From assembly GCA_037127315.1 (NCBI GenBank), contig JBBBDQ010000330.1, positions 2,646,501-2,710,500 on the forward strand: a DNA stretch of 64,000 bases, written 5' to 3'. Below are positions 11,012 to 21,855 of the stretch, piece by piece. The notes below the pieces were generated by a model. It was not told where the DNA came from. It worked only from the letters and a program-made list of their open reading frames with translations, and ran no database searches. The DNA comes from Ascarosepion bandense (lineage: Eukaryota; Mollusca; Cephalopoda; Sepiida; Sepiidae). The position numbers and the translations under genes were made by a program. Positions within the stretch are counted from its first letter, which is position 1, and the number at the start of each line of letters is the position of its first letter.

Positions 11012-12109
11012 TTCATTTGTAAACGAGTTATTACGCGACCTAGTTTTCTATCGTGTGGTGTCTTTAGGCAATTTGCAATAACTGATTTTATCGTTTTTTA
11101 AGAACGCTTACGTAACGGGGATTTTTAGGCTATCAAAATTCGTCAAACAAAACAATATTTGATGAAAAGAATGGAAACTATGAAGATGCACTCAAAAATC
11201 TGGACATAAGAACATTTTAGAATACAATTCCTAACTAAACAAACAAAAAAAAAACGACGATAGAAAACGAAACATTATCTGATTCAACCCCCCATTTAAC
11301 TTAGAACTAAAAACCAAAATAGGACAAATATTTTTTAAACTAATCGATAAACACTTCCCCAAAAGCTCAGAAACAAAATTTTCAATAGGAATACAATCAA
11401 ACTTAGTTATAGCTGTACTAGTAGTTTCGAAAATTTTATAAAGAAACAAAACGCCAGAAAGTTAAATAGCATTGTACAAAACAAGATTATTAATAAAGAA
11501 TGTAACTGCAGGGACAAAAATAAATGTCCACTTCATAGATTTTGTAATAAAAAAGAAGTCATTTGCAAAGCAAAAGTACACAACTTAAATGACCAAATCA
11601 AAACATATTTTGGATCAACCACAGACACATTTAAGGCCAGATGATTCAATCACAGGACTACATTTAAAATAGAAAACTTAAAAGATTGTACAAAATTGGA
11701 AATTGAAATTAAAATAGAGAAAAGACTTAGACATAACGTGGAGTATAGTGAAAACCGCCAATCCTTACAACGGTGGCAAAATATGTAGACTGTGCCAGGA
11801 AGAAAAGTTAGCTATTATGTTATTCCCAAATAAAAATGAATTACTGAATGAAAGAACAGAAATCATGACTAAGTGTAACTATGCCATAAAATACCTTTTA
11901 GGGTCATACAACCATGGATGAAAACGTTATAATTTCTTCTAATTTTAAAAATTGCGCATTCGAAAATTACCCGCTATGTGAGCGTTCAAAAAATCCCAGT
12001 TATGTGAGCGTTCTTTAAAAAAAGTTAAAATCGGTTATTGCAAATCGCCTGAAGACACCACATGGTAGAAATCTAGGTCGCGCAATAACTTGTTTATAAG
12101 TGAAGAATA
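11009..12109 (+). mobile_element. Penelope-like element remnant with GIY-YIG region and inverted flanks
   Basis: Between two inverted flanks (11009-11130 and 11985-12109, recognisable copies of each other in opposite orientation) lies a decayed C-terminal coding stretch. Around 11480-11760 it reads 'NKIINKECNCRDKNKCPLHRFC', 'VICKAKVHNLNDQ', 'TYFGSTTDTFKAR', a Cys-rich motif followed by a degraded GIY-YIG endonuclease as in Penelope-like retroelements. Several stops; RT part missing. Confidence 0.75.
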
Positions 12110-12201
12110 TTCAAAATTTCTACAATATAATTGTATTGAACACTTTTAATACAACTGTGTACATGCCGAATATCATTATGATCAAAACCTAAGTAATTAA
12201 A

Positions 12202-12205
<4 letters not shown>

Positions 12206-12266
<61 letters not shown>
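12206..12266. repeat. (AT)n microsatellite
   Basis: About 30 AT dinucleotides between the Penelope-like remnant and the following LINE fragment. Confidence 0.95.
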
Positions 12267-12267
<1 letters not shown>

Positions 12268-12385
12268 TTGGAAAAACAACGAGAATTAGGAGAATAGATG
12301 GGATAAGTGAGTTAGGGAGAAGACAGTGCAGAAAAGAGTTAAAAATATCCGTAAGTAGAATTTGTATTTGATATTGTATGTTTCC

Positions 12386-13060
12386 AAGAACGGACTGATC
12401 ATGATTATGAGCTTTTCGAAATCAGACCCTTTTACACTCTTGGATTACGAGTCAGTTCTAACTTAAGCTACTTTTCAATTATTTATCTCGCGTTTTCTCT
12501 ATAGCAAACGGAGATACCAAAATCTAACAAGTGCAGGAATTTAAATGTCCGGGAAGTCTCTTGACAGAGAACGGAAAGTCTGAAATCTGAAGGCGTATTA
12601 GGATAGCCAAGGAATCATTTCAAAAGCTAAATAGAGTACTAAGAAATCGAAACGCTTCGCTAAAAACAAGGAAAAGAGTCCGAAACTTACGTGATGTATG
12701 TCCTCCTGGACAATCTCCTAAAAAAAGTAGAAACTTGAAGCAACAGAAATGGGGTCCTGCTGAAGTATGCTGAAGATACCCTGGACCGAACAAGTGAGCA
12801 ACGACGATGTTTTAGAGAAACTAAAAGAAAACTTGTATATAATATTAGGAAAATACATTTGAGATTTCTAGAAAATATAATAAGGGCTTGAAAAATCTGA
12901 TACTCATTAACAGTTTGACAGAGAACGGAAAGTCTAAAATCCGAAGGCGTTTTGAGATAGCGAAGGAATCATTTCAAAAGCTAAACAGAGTACTAAAAAA
13001 TCGAAAATTTTTGCTAAAAACAAGTAAAAGAGTAAGTAAATGATTTCTCTTTTTTATTAG
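12386..13060 (+). mobile_element. RTE-like LINE fragment, inverted partner of 6173-6712
   Basis: 12386-12910 is the reverse complement of 6173-6712 with few differences. 12906-13035 then repeats 12560-12685 ('ttgacagagaacggaaagtct...aaaaacaagtaaaagagt'), a local direct duplication. Protein phrases (ADDAI/MKIP-type) are destroyed by stops. Confidence 0.8.
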
Positions 13061-13179
13061 TAAATGCCTCCAATATTTTAAATATTTTTTGCATGTGGAT
13101 TATACTATTATGTATGTATTATCAACAAGTATATCACGGATAGGTCATGGAAGATCCCGATGTGTGTTTAAATGAGATC

Positions 13180-13625
13180 GGGTGGAACTGTTATGGGATC
13201 GCCTCACAAGAAAAAGTGGATACGAAAGAAATATAGTTCTACAGAAGCATGTTGAGAATTCAATGGAGGAAGTACGTTGGCAACGAATGATGCTTAAGGA
13301 AAATGAAAACAAAATGGACACTTAAAATAAGAAAGAGACATTTAAAATTACTTGGACTCATAATGAGGAAGACAGTTTAGAGAGTTTGACTCTTAGAGGG
13401 CATATCGAAAACAAAAGCGAGAGAGAAAGAGAGATAGAAAGAGTGAGCGGGGAAGCAGAAGGTTACCAAAATGACGAGGTTGTGTGAATGGATAGCGGAA
13501 CAAGTGGCACGGTGGATGGCAAAGAGACAAACATTGCTAAAAACTAAAAGGGATGAAGTGTTGGGAAGAGCCACGGTCGCTCACGTCCTGAAGGGACATG
13601 ACACTTTTCAGAGTTAAGGCAAAAC
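13180..13625 (+). mobile_element. RTE-like LINE 3' fragment
   Basis: Plus strand reads decayed 'RSMLRIQWRKYVG', 'IRKRHLKLLGLIMRKTV', 'RGCVNG..NKWHGGWQRDKH', 'EEPRSLTS*RDMTLF', matching the family tail. Ends near 'gaagggacatgacac', the family 3' end. Confidence 0.7.
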
Positions 13626-16160
13626 AGATCAAATTAATTTGGAAAAGTAAATCTTAATAAAAGATATTATGGTTTCATGCAAACATAACTTACGTGATAT
13701 TTTTTTGCAATATAAATAATATCCCTACCGCTGCTACTGATGTATAAAGCAAAGCACCACTGTTAATGTTGCATAAATTTGTAAATATAATTAACTGTAT
13801 ATTTTTGGAGGAATATATAATTAAAAAATGCCTGGTTGCCAACATAAAGACAGTATTAAGTTGATGATCCTTCGGCTGCAGTAAAAAAACGAATTTTAAA
13901 CACTTCACAAAAACGGCGGGAGCCGTAAAATTAGTTACTGACATTACCTTTTCTGATCCTCCATAAAGATTTTGCCATAACATATTATCCTTAGATAAAA
14001 CTATATTATTCTGCGATTTCCATTTCTCATTGAAGTTTTATGACTAATTTAAATGTGGGTTACGTGCCAAGTTTGTCAGCGTGCATTTAAAAATCAATCT
14101 TAACGTTAAATAAAATGTTATTCACACCAACAGAAAAAATTTCAACGTACTGAGGACGATACCAATTTTGATATTGCCGCAATATGTCCATGCTAGCGGG
14201 TAGAAAGTACACTGAGAAAAAACTTTCGAAATCTTCGGCCATCTTGTGACATAGTAACACTCATACCAGTGCATCAACTGTATCTGAACTTTAGACGGTA
14301 ACGCATCCTGCGATAAAGTTCAGCGTATTGAAAGAGTCAAGTGTCGGTAATTATCATGACATAGAAGTGCACACATTATTTTTGTTAAGTTAGAGCCGTT
14401 TGAGATATAGGTCGGATTGTTGACAATTGAGAAACTACATTTAAGAGAATTGCTTCGAATTTTGGATATAACGCATCATCAGTTAGTTAATTTGGGCAGC
14501 AATAGTCAAATGAATATTCCTACGCTAGCAGATCAGGTCCTAGATGGGTTGTCACGCATAGTAACTGTATTAACCCTGCTCATCTACTGGAGCGAGCTGT
14601 GACACAAGGTTGGTTTTTAAAGTGGGTAACCCGTGTGAGGACACTCGGGCCACTGGTCAAAGATTACCCAGCTCCTGCATACGTGGTAACTGGGTACAAA
14701 GCTTGTCTTACTATGTCAGGATTGATCTCAGCATGTCTAAGCTTGTCTTATTTTGGTCTCATAGCCTTGTCACAAGTAGCAGGTAAGTATTGTAACAGCA
14801 CCAGTGACAGGCTACAAGACGTCTACAGTACAGATCAGAGCAAATGTAACCACAGGAATGTCAATACAGACATATATAAGACTACACAAACACGTGCTGA
14901 CAGCCAGACTTCCACCTACGCCACAACATGATCCAGAATGTATCCAGTAATGTCACGAAAAGGTCAGCTGGGGGTTCGAATAGAGTTTTCTAGAGTTTAG
15001 TGATGGCCACAGGTTCTGTTTTCATGCAAATAATGTTCTTTTTCTGTATGACCCGTGGATTCCAAAAAAAAAAAAAAAAATTAAGAGAAAAGGACAATAA
15101 TCAGCGTTTGAAATAAATTTCTTTCTTTTTTTGACACAGAAAAAGTAATATTTCAAGAAAGTCACTGGTTATAGAAAATTATGTTCATTACTAGCGCCTA
15201 AACACATCATGGCTAGATCCAAAAATATCTTCGAAATTTCAATTTGAAATGTAATCTAACGAGGAAAATCGTTGAAAGTTTCAAAAGTTTGTTTTTTTAA
15301 ATTAAGAGTACCTAAAATATTTGAAAGCTGCCTTTACAAAATAAAACAAAAATGAGCAACTTGGATGTTGGAACAGAATTAACTATTTCTGGATAAGCAA
15401 GTTGATTGAACCATCCTGAAGTTGTAAATGACACACAGTAAACGATAATGTAGATGGGTGATAAGACCGTCTACACACAGTAGATTCGTAAGACTATAAC
15501 CTGTTGCATCCCAGACAACGTTCAACCAAGTTCAATATGAGTACGAAACCTAATAATAGCAACCGCTTCCAATCTCATAAAAAAGTAAAAAAGGAAAACA
15601 AACATTTATTTTGCACAAATGTTTTTGTAAATAATTACGTTCCTTGTTAAACTTTTTATCCCAAGCAAGGCGACAAAGCTACTAAGCTGCAAGAGGTCAC
15701 TGAAGATGAAAGACAGAGTGAAGGGAACTGAGAAAACTTTACAAAGGAGAAGGAACAATAAAAAGGACAGGATTCAAGGAGACAGAAGATGGCGACTGAC
15801 GTTGCAGTTAAATGTTTTATCGATTATAGCTGACAGGAACACAAGAAACTGGAAGTGTACCATAGGCGAAAAATGCAAGCGAAGAAATTATTAGAATTAA
15901 TTCAATGGTAGATATAAAATATACTGGCTGGGTATACAGTGAAAATTTCAGATCATTATTCAGGTAATAACTTTGTATCAGACTAACATACCCCTCAGTA
16001 AGTCCGAGGCCTGACATATAGATGCTGCCACTATTAAAAATCCATATGATTTTTATGAAGGTCTAACCTTTAAATGGCACGTGAGAAAATTTAGGCCCAA
16101 TTAGATTATTAGTTTACAAATTACAGTTATTCAAGTGAAACTACTGTTGCAAATTTTTAA
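13626..16160. other. non-coding stretch, no gene recognised
   Basis: AT-rich sequence without a supported gene. 14420-14930 has an open stretch with no family resemblance and no splice logic. 14728-14748 carries a short direct repeat ('aagcttgtctta' twice, 14700 and 14740). A 17-base A run at 15065 may be the tail of an old retroelement. Confidence 0.5.
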
Positions 16161-16164
16161 AACA

Positions 16165-16580
16165 ATGAAAAAATCTGAATTTCGTGTAGATAATGCATTG
16201 CTTTCTGATGGGAAAAACTGTTCAAGCAAAGCAATGGCTATGTAAGTGTTATTCAAATTCTGCTCCGTCGGAAACAACGGTTAAGAGGTGGTATGCTGAC
16301 TTTAAACGAGGTCGTACAGACACAAATGATGCTGAAAATTCAGGTCGTCCAAAATCGGCAGTTGTACTAGAAAACTCCAAAAAATTCCACAAACTCGTTT
16401 TGACCAATTGCAAACTGAAGTTGCGTGAGATAGCAGAAGAGTTGAACATATCAGAAGGCAGTATATTCACCATTTTGCATGAACATTTGTGAATGAGAAA
16501 GATGTGTTCAAATAGGGCGCAGTCAATACTGTTTTTGTTTTCACGGAGAAAGGAAGGCCATTTTGTTCACACAAACAATT
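16165..16580 (+). pseudogene. mariner-type transposase, N-terminal fragment
   Basis: From 'atgaaaaaatctgaatttcgtg' (16165), the protein reads, with one early frameshift, KKSEFRVDNALL then, in the frame 16193-16492, 'SAPSETTVKRWYADFKRGRTD', 'AENSGRPKSAVV', 'KLREIAEELNISEGSIFTILHEHL'. This is the bipartite helix-turn-helix DNA-binding half of a mariner transposase. TGA after HEHL and further stops; the catalytic DDD/E half is not seen downstream. Confidence 0.88.
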
Positions 16581-16599
16581 TTAACAAATCGACAATGAC

Positions 16600-16830
16600 A
16601 GTTCCATAATAGTATGATTTTGATTGGTAAAAGTTCTTTCTGTTGAATATGTCTGGGCTATGTTGGATAATAAAACAGAAAAGCTCCAGACAGCTGAGTT
16701 GGTTATTCCACAAGAGAAGATAGCAGATCTGATAAGTTCCGTATCTGACGTAAAAAAAAGTTTAAAACATCTGCTCATAGTGACCACACCAAATTCTAAT
16801 AAGATTGTCTTTGTTTTCATCGTTGAATGA
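16600..16830. other. repeat-like open stretch, both strands
   Basis: Open on both strands with an ordinary amino-acid mix (plus: VEYVWAMLDNKTEKLQTAELVIP). No family recognised. It abuts the mariner remnant. Confidence 0.3.
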
Positions 16831-17397
16831 AGGCTCTTAATTTCGAATAAAACTTTGGATTTACCTATCTATACAAAAGCATTTACGCGCATGCGTATAT
16901 GCATTCAGGATACAATAGAACTCTTCCCTCACATTCAAGTATTAAGAAGTGCGGAGAATAGGTTAGGTGAATGAAGCTAAATATTAATACTTACTGCCGT
17001 GAGTTTGATCCTCACTGAGTGGTATACATATGCAATCACGAGCCAGACAAAGTTAATCTAAGTAACGAAGCATTAAAACGATTAGAGGAATCGACTCGAT
17101 CAATATAATCTTAACCTCTTCTAGTCTAAGGTAAACTGTTATCTATTTTACATATCCTCATAATCCGTACTTCCTTTAAAAGCAATGCAAAAACATTATT
17201 CAGTAACACTTATCTTGAATTGTTTTTGGGCCTTTGACTGACTGAAAATTTTAGTAAAATAATCTCACCATAAAGTAGTGATTTATATGAGAATATTTGA
17301 AGATCATTTACTGTTGTATAGTGAGCTCAATGCTCATTGGGTGTCTTCGATATTTTGTCAAGTCAAGCTAACTAACGAGTCAATAAAACAACTAGAC

Positions 17398-17510
17398 ATC
17401 TCGCCATAAGGTAATGGTTAACGAACTAGTTTCGCACATCATTATTTCTGTGTACCAATTGATTTACTCACCGGGTGCCACATACTTATATCCTTTTACC
17501 AGACTTAGTT
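17398..17510 (+). mobile_element. tRNA-derived SINE (type 3), worn copy
   Basis: 'ctcgccataaggtaatggttaacgaact' (A box) and 'tactcaccgggtgccacatac' resemble the type 3 SINE at 8669. Divergent; B box weak. Confidence 0.5.
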
Positions 17511-17552
17511 AAGTACAGTGAAAAGAACAAAAAACATGTAGTCATAAATTCA

Positions 17553-17665
17553 ATGGCGCCACGTTGTAGTGTAACGATAAGCGAACTTGTATCAGGGACC
17601 ATAAGCGGGTTCGATCTTGAACAGTTGTCGTAAACTTGTGGCCTTGTGCCAGATTAATTTAAGTT
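17553..17665 (+). mobile_element. tRNA-derived SINE (type 3)
   Basis: A box 'ttgtagtgtaacgataagcgaacttgt', B box 'gcgggttcgatcttgaac', then 'cttgtggccttgtgccagattaattt' as in other copies. Lies ~440 bp upstream of the gene 1 TATA box. Confidence 0.7.
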
Positions 17666-18100
17666 TAGTAAATATTGTTCGGGAAAATGTGTGTGGACAG
17701 GTTTGAATTTCAATATGAATTTATTTTTTTTAAGTTGATGAATCAAATGAATAAACAATTTAATTTAGAAGGTAATAAAACCTAATCTCTTGTTTCAAGT
17801 GGACCTTCTTCACTTGACATTTCAACATTAAACAACAAAACATTTCAACTTAAAAATTATTTATTATTATCATTCCACTCACCTCTTCATATTACCACCT
17901 TCAGTAGCACCCCCAGAATTCTCAATGTAACTGCTATGTTCAATTTCTGTATTTTTACTAACCTTCCTATCTTTGTTTTTATTTCTCTTTTATTGATTTG
18001 ATTACATCATTTGCAATAATTATTTCTTTGGGGGGTTAGGTGGGACTCCTCGAGCCCAGAAATCGTGAGTTCCGATGTCATAAAACGAAACAAAATTTCC

Positions 18101-18109
18101 TATAAAAGG
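18101..18109 (+). promoter_or_regulatory. TATA box of gene 1
   Basis: TATAAAAGG lies 53 bases before the ATG of gene 1's first exon, placing a start of transcription near 18130 and a 5' UTR of about 25 nt. Strong TATA boxes are typical of tissue-specific, highly expressed genes. Confidence 0.75.
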
Positions 18110-18153
18110 TGAACGCTCTGAACTGATTGTTGTCAAAAGATCAAGACTTCAAG

Positions 18154-18158
18154 ATGCG
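18154..18158 (+). CDS. gene 1 exon 1: five coding bases
   Basis: ATG CG followed by the consensus donor GTAAGT (18159). Joined to exon 2 it gives Met-Arg-Leu-Thr-Pro and completes a hydrophobic signal peptide. The TATA box upstream and the perfect frame support it over an ATG inside the exon 2 open frame. Confidence 0.82.
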
Positions 18159-21100
18159 GTAAGTTCAGCACGACAAACTTTTTTGTCTTTGATTTGAAGG
18201 GCTTCTTTGTCATTTTCTTGTGCTATGTCTTGGTTGAACATATTTGCTTACTTTCTATTCACTTTAAATCAAATACGTTACTTTATTTTTCTCTTTATTA
18301 TTTACACTCGCACCGCTATTAAATCGTGGTTCTGAGAGATTAAGTAAGAAAAAGTCATCTCAAAACTATAGCATTTTCTTGACTATTCCAGCTTTTGGGG
18401 TCAAGCTGATTTTTCTCGGCTCTTTGGAACTGTTTGTAGTGCCCCAACAACGATTAGCACAATTGGTTTACAACTTCTTTAGTTCCATAGTAAGGTCGAA
18501 ACCAATATTTTGACTTTCTTTTTAAACTTACACTTCAGTCTGTAATTTTCGAATCAATTTTTTGTCCGATATTATTTCTTATTAGTATAAACTATATTTT
18601 TAGTAGGTGTATGCATTTGAGTTGCTATCTTTGCTATTGGTTTAACCATTTAAATGAATAACAGTCGGCCTGGATTGAGAAGTCTTGCTAAAGAAAAATT
18701 GTGCCGCCGACAGTCGTCATTTGTTAAAACAACGGAATTCCCTATTTAATGCAAATCTTATACATTCACAGTTAGTTTAGCTACGATCCTTGTCGTGGTG
18801 TCATAGTTAGCAAGCTTGTCTCGTTAGAACAGTTACGACTGAATAGTGAGTTTGATACTCACTTGGTGTCACATACTTTCGACCTTGTGCCATATGTAAA
18901 TTACGTTTAGAAAATCCTTATAAGGAGAAAACCAAAAAACAAGATTAATGAGTTTTAAATGATTTTTTGTTTTGTCTTCTGCTACTAATTTAAAGATCTC
19001 TTCTTTTCTCGTATTAGAAGCTATACTAACTTTAACAATGTTAAAAATTTCATACAACAATCATTTATTTTCACACTCAGTTATCCAATCGTAGTCACAC
19101 GTAGTCCCTATTCAGGTATTCCCTTAGTCCTATAGTGCTAAAATCATGGGTTTAGAGGCAGCCTCTGTTACCCTATTTCTACCAGTGTGTCCTTTTGTCC
19201 TACCAACCAAGCGAATCTCGGCGTTTGGACTGCTCACCCATGCATGTTGTTTCCAATCCAAAGTAAAATTCTGTTACTTTGCTTTCTTGGGAAATAAGCA
19301 CATTTCTTAACCCTTTCTACTTTGAGTGGCACGTGGGCTTGGTATTGATTGATAGATAGTAAAACAAAAAACGCGTTCTTTAATAGTAGTAATATTGTCA
19401 TGGACTAAGTGATTTGATTGAACGATTCTCTGTTTCATTCTCTCGGACATTATTATCGCCGTGCATTGATTTGCATTTTCCTGTTTGCAATAACTAGATT
19501 CAGTCTGTCTTTATTAGACAGGTTAGGCGGTCTGGGTAGAAAAGTCTAAGAGTATCTTAATTTTTTTTATTTTTAATAAACACTGGCTTGTTCTCATTCC
19601 ATTTTTCGGAATGGTTAACTCAGTATTTTTGTGTTTTGTTTAATTTTATCTTTACATTATAGGCCCTAACGCATTAAACATTGTCTGCAACTGTGTTTTT
19701 TTTAGATGCCCTCTGTTTAACCAAGGCATACATTTTTCTTGTGACAGTTTTTATTTGTCTTTTAAATTTTAATGATTCTATTTGTACACATTGAGTCCAC
19801 ATTAGTGATGCTTTTCATTAGCAATGAAATTACAGTTGCTAAATACTTAAGTATTCTCCTTAGAAAACTTAAACTTAACATCAGGAATAGAAAGTTGAAA
19901 TTTATATGGCACATAATGAGGCAAGAAATCTTTGAAAATTTGATTCCTACATGACATATTAAAGCTAGATGGACAGAAGAAAACAACGCATGACATAGTG
20001 AGCTTGAGTAAATGAATGGCGACACAAGGTTTAGGAAAATTACAAAGACATTTATTAAGAGCTACAAAGGACAGAAAATTGTGAAGAACCATGATCGCAT
20101 GCTTCCTGAGAGAACGCAACATATAAAGAAGAAAATTCGAAATGATACTAGCCATGTCATCATCTGGATGGTTTTAATACTTCTTAAGAGTTTAATTCTT
20201 TCAATCTCTCTGCAAACATTATCGGAAATATGCTCTAATAATAATGTGTACTACTGTCATTTTATTATTTGCGATGTTCACTTTTAAACGTCATACGTTG
20301 TAATTTTTAATGTTTGCTTAATTGCTTATTATTAGTAATATTATAATATGGCATTTTATTATTAGATAATATATTGTTAATTTATGATTTTGACGTTATC
20401 TTTCACTTTCACAAAAACCCTTGCGTCCTATATGTATTATCGCTTTGCTTTGGTGGGAGTGGAATTGTGACAAAAAAGCAGCTGAAATTAAAATGAAAGT
20501 AATACTCATAAAAAATGAATAACAATCATTACGAGGGCTGTTGGAAAGTTCTCAGCCCGAATAAATGGGTTTCTAATAAGATTTTATGATGTGGACGGGG
20601 CTGAAAAATTATAGCATTGCCTCGTGTTATTCATATTATCAGTATGTTATTTGTTAATTTTTCTTATCTTTTCAGTCTGACACCGATATTATTTCTGGCT
20701 GTACTGCCATGCTTTGCCATTTGTCTGACGCCTATCACGGACGAGCTTTGCCAAAAAGCTTACGAGAAAGCAAGTCGTAAAATAAGAACTGGTCGCGATT
20801 TCGGAGGTTTGAGAGCAGAACGAGGCAGTTGGGGTGTTGGCGGAAGAGGTGGTTCAAGAGGAACTTCTGATGTTGCTGGCGCGGCTGGAGCTGACGGTAC
20901 TGTTGATGCCACTGGGACCGCAGGTGCAGCTGCTGGTGCCGCGGGTGTGGCTGCTGGTGCCGCAGGTGCAGCTGCTGGTGCTGCAGGTGCAGCTGCTGGT
21001 GCTGCAGGTGCGGCTGCTGGTGCCGCAGCTGCAGCTGCTGGAACTGGGGTTGTTGGCAACGCTGCTGCTGCCGCCGCCGCGGCAGCTGCCAGAGCTGCCG

Positions 21101-21531
21101 GTGCTACTGACGCGGGTAAGTTAATTTTTTGTTGCATTGATCAAATAGAGTTCGGCTCTGTTATTTTGTGCTCCTTTTTTATGTTAAAGATAAATATTGT
21201 TATAATATATCAATCTCGGTTCGAAATTTGTTTCATTCGCATACGCAAAAATACTTTTGGAAAAGATATTAATTCATCTCTTCTCAAATAGGTTGTGTTC
21301 TAGAGCCTTTGTTGGCAACCACTCTACCACAGAAAAAATTGGCATCCTACTGCGAGAAACTCTTCAGCCTAGTCAGTCATGTCTCGAAAGAGACATGATC
21401 TCTCAAGTATATATCATGTGTAGCAATTAACTGACTCAGTCTTAAATTAAGTTCGTTTGGTGGCTGAGATAGTGTCTAGTGCTCGTCTTCGAACTAGCAT
21501 TTCAAAGGTTGATTTCTATATAAAATAGTCC

Positions 21532-21602
<71 letters not shown>

Positions 21603-21795
21603 TTAACCTAGTTGGCATCGATTCTAGAAGAACAACAACTCTGAAGTCAACATCTGAGGAGGGTCTTCTTAAGAACTTGTAACTAACTATGTGTATCAAT
21701 TGTCTGTATTTAGTCCTTTTATGAAATCTTACGTGTAGGTATTCTGGCTGTTCAGTTCTAAGAAATGAGCTGCTGGAACCTTATACGTTGAAAAC

Positions 21796-21855
<60 letters not shown>

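Noticed and set aside
14417..14931. Two adjoining open stretches as a possible gene
   Set aside because: No family resemblance, no splice logic, normal length for chance ORFs in this composition.
16600..16830. Catalytic half of the mariner transposase
   Set aside because: No DDD/E-region phrase is readable in any frame; the segment looks like another repeat.
20617..20675. ATG at 20617 or 20644 as the start of gene 1
   Set aside because: An acceptor at 20675 and the upstream TATA plus ATGCG|GTAAGT give a better signal peptide and promoter. The sequence before 20676 is intron-like.
20760..21137. Ala/Pro-rich minus-strand ORF opposite exon 2
   Set aside because: Same cause: GCN and GGN codons read in reverse. 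No start, splice or domain support.
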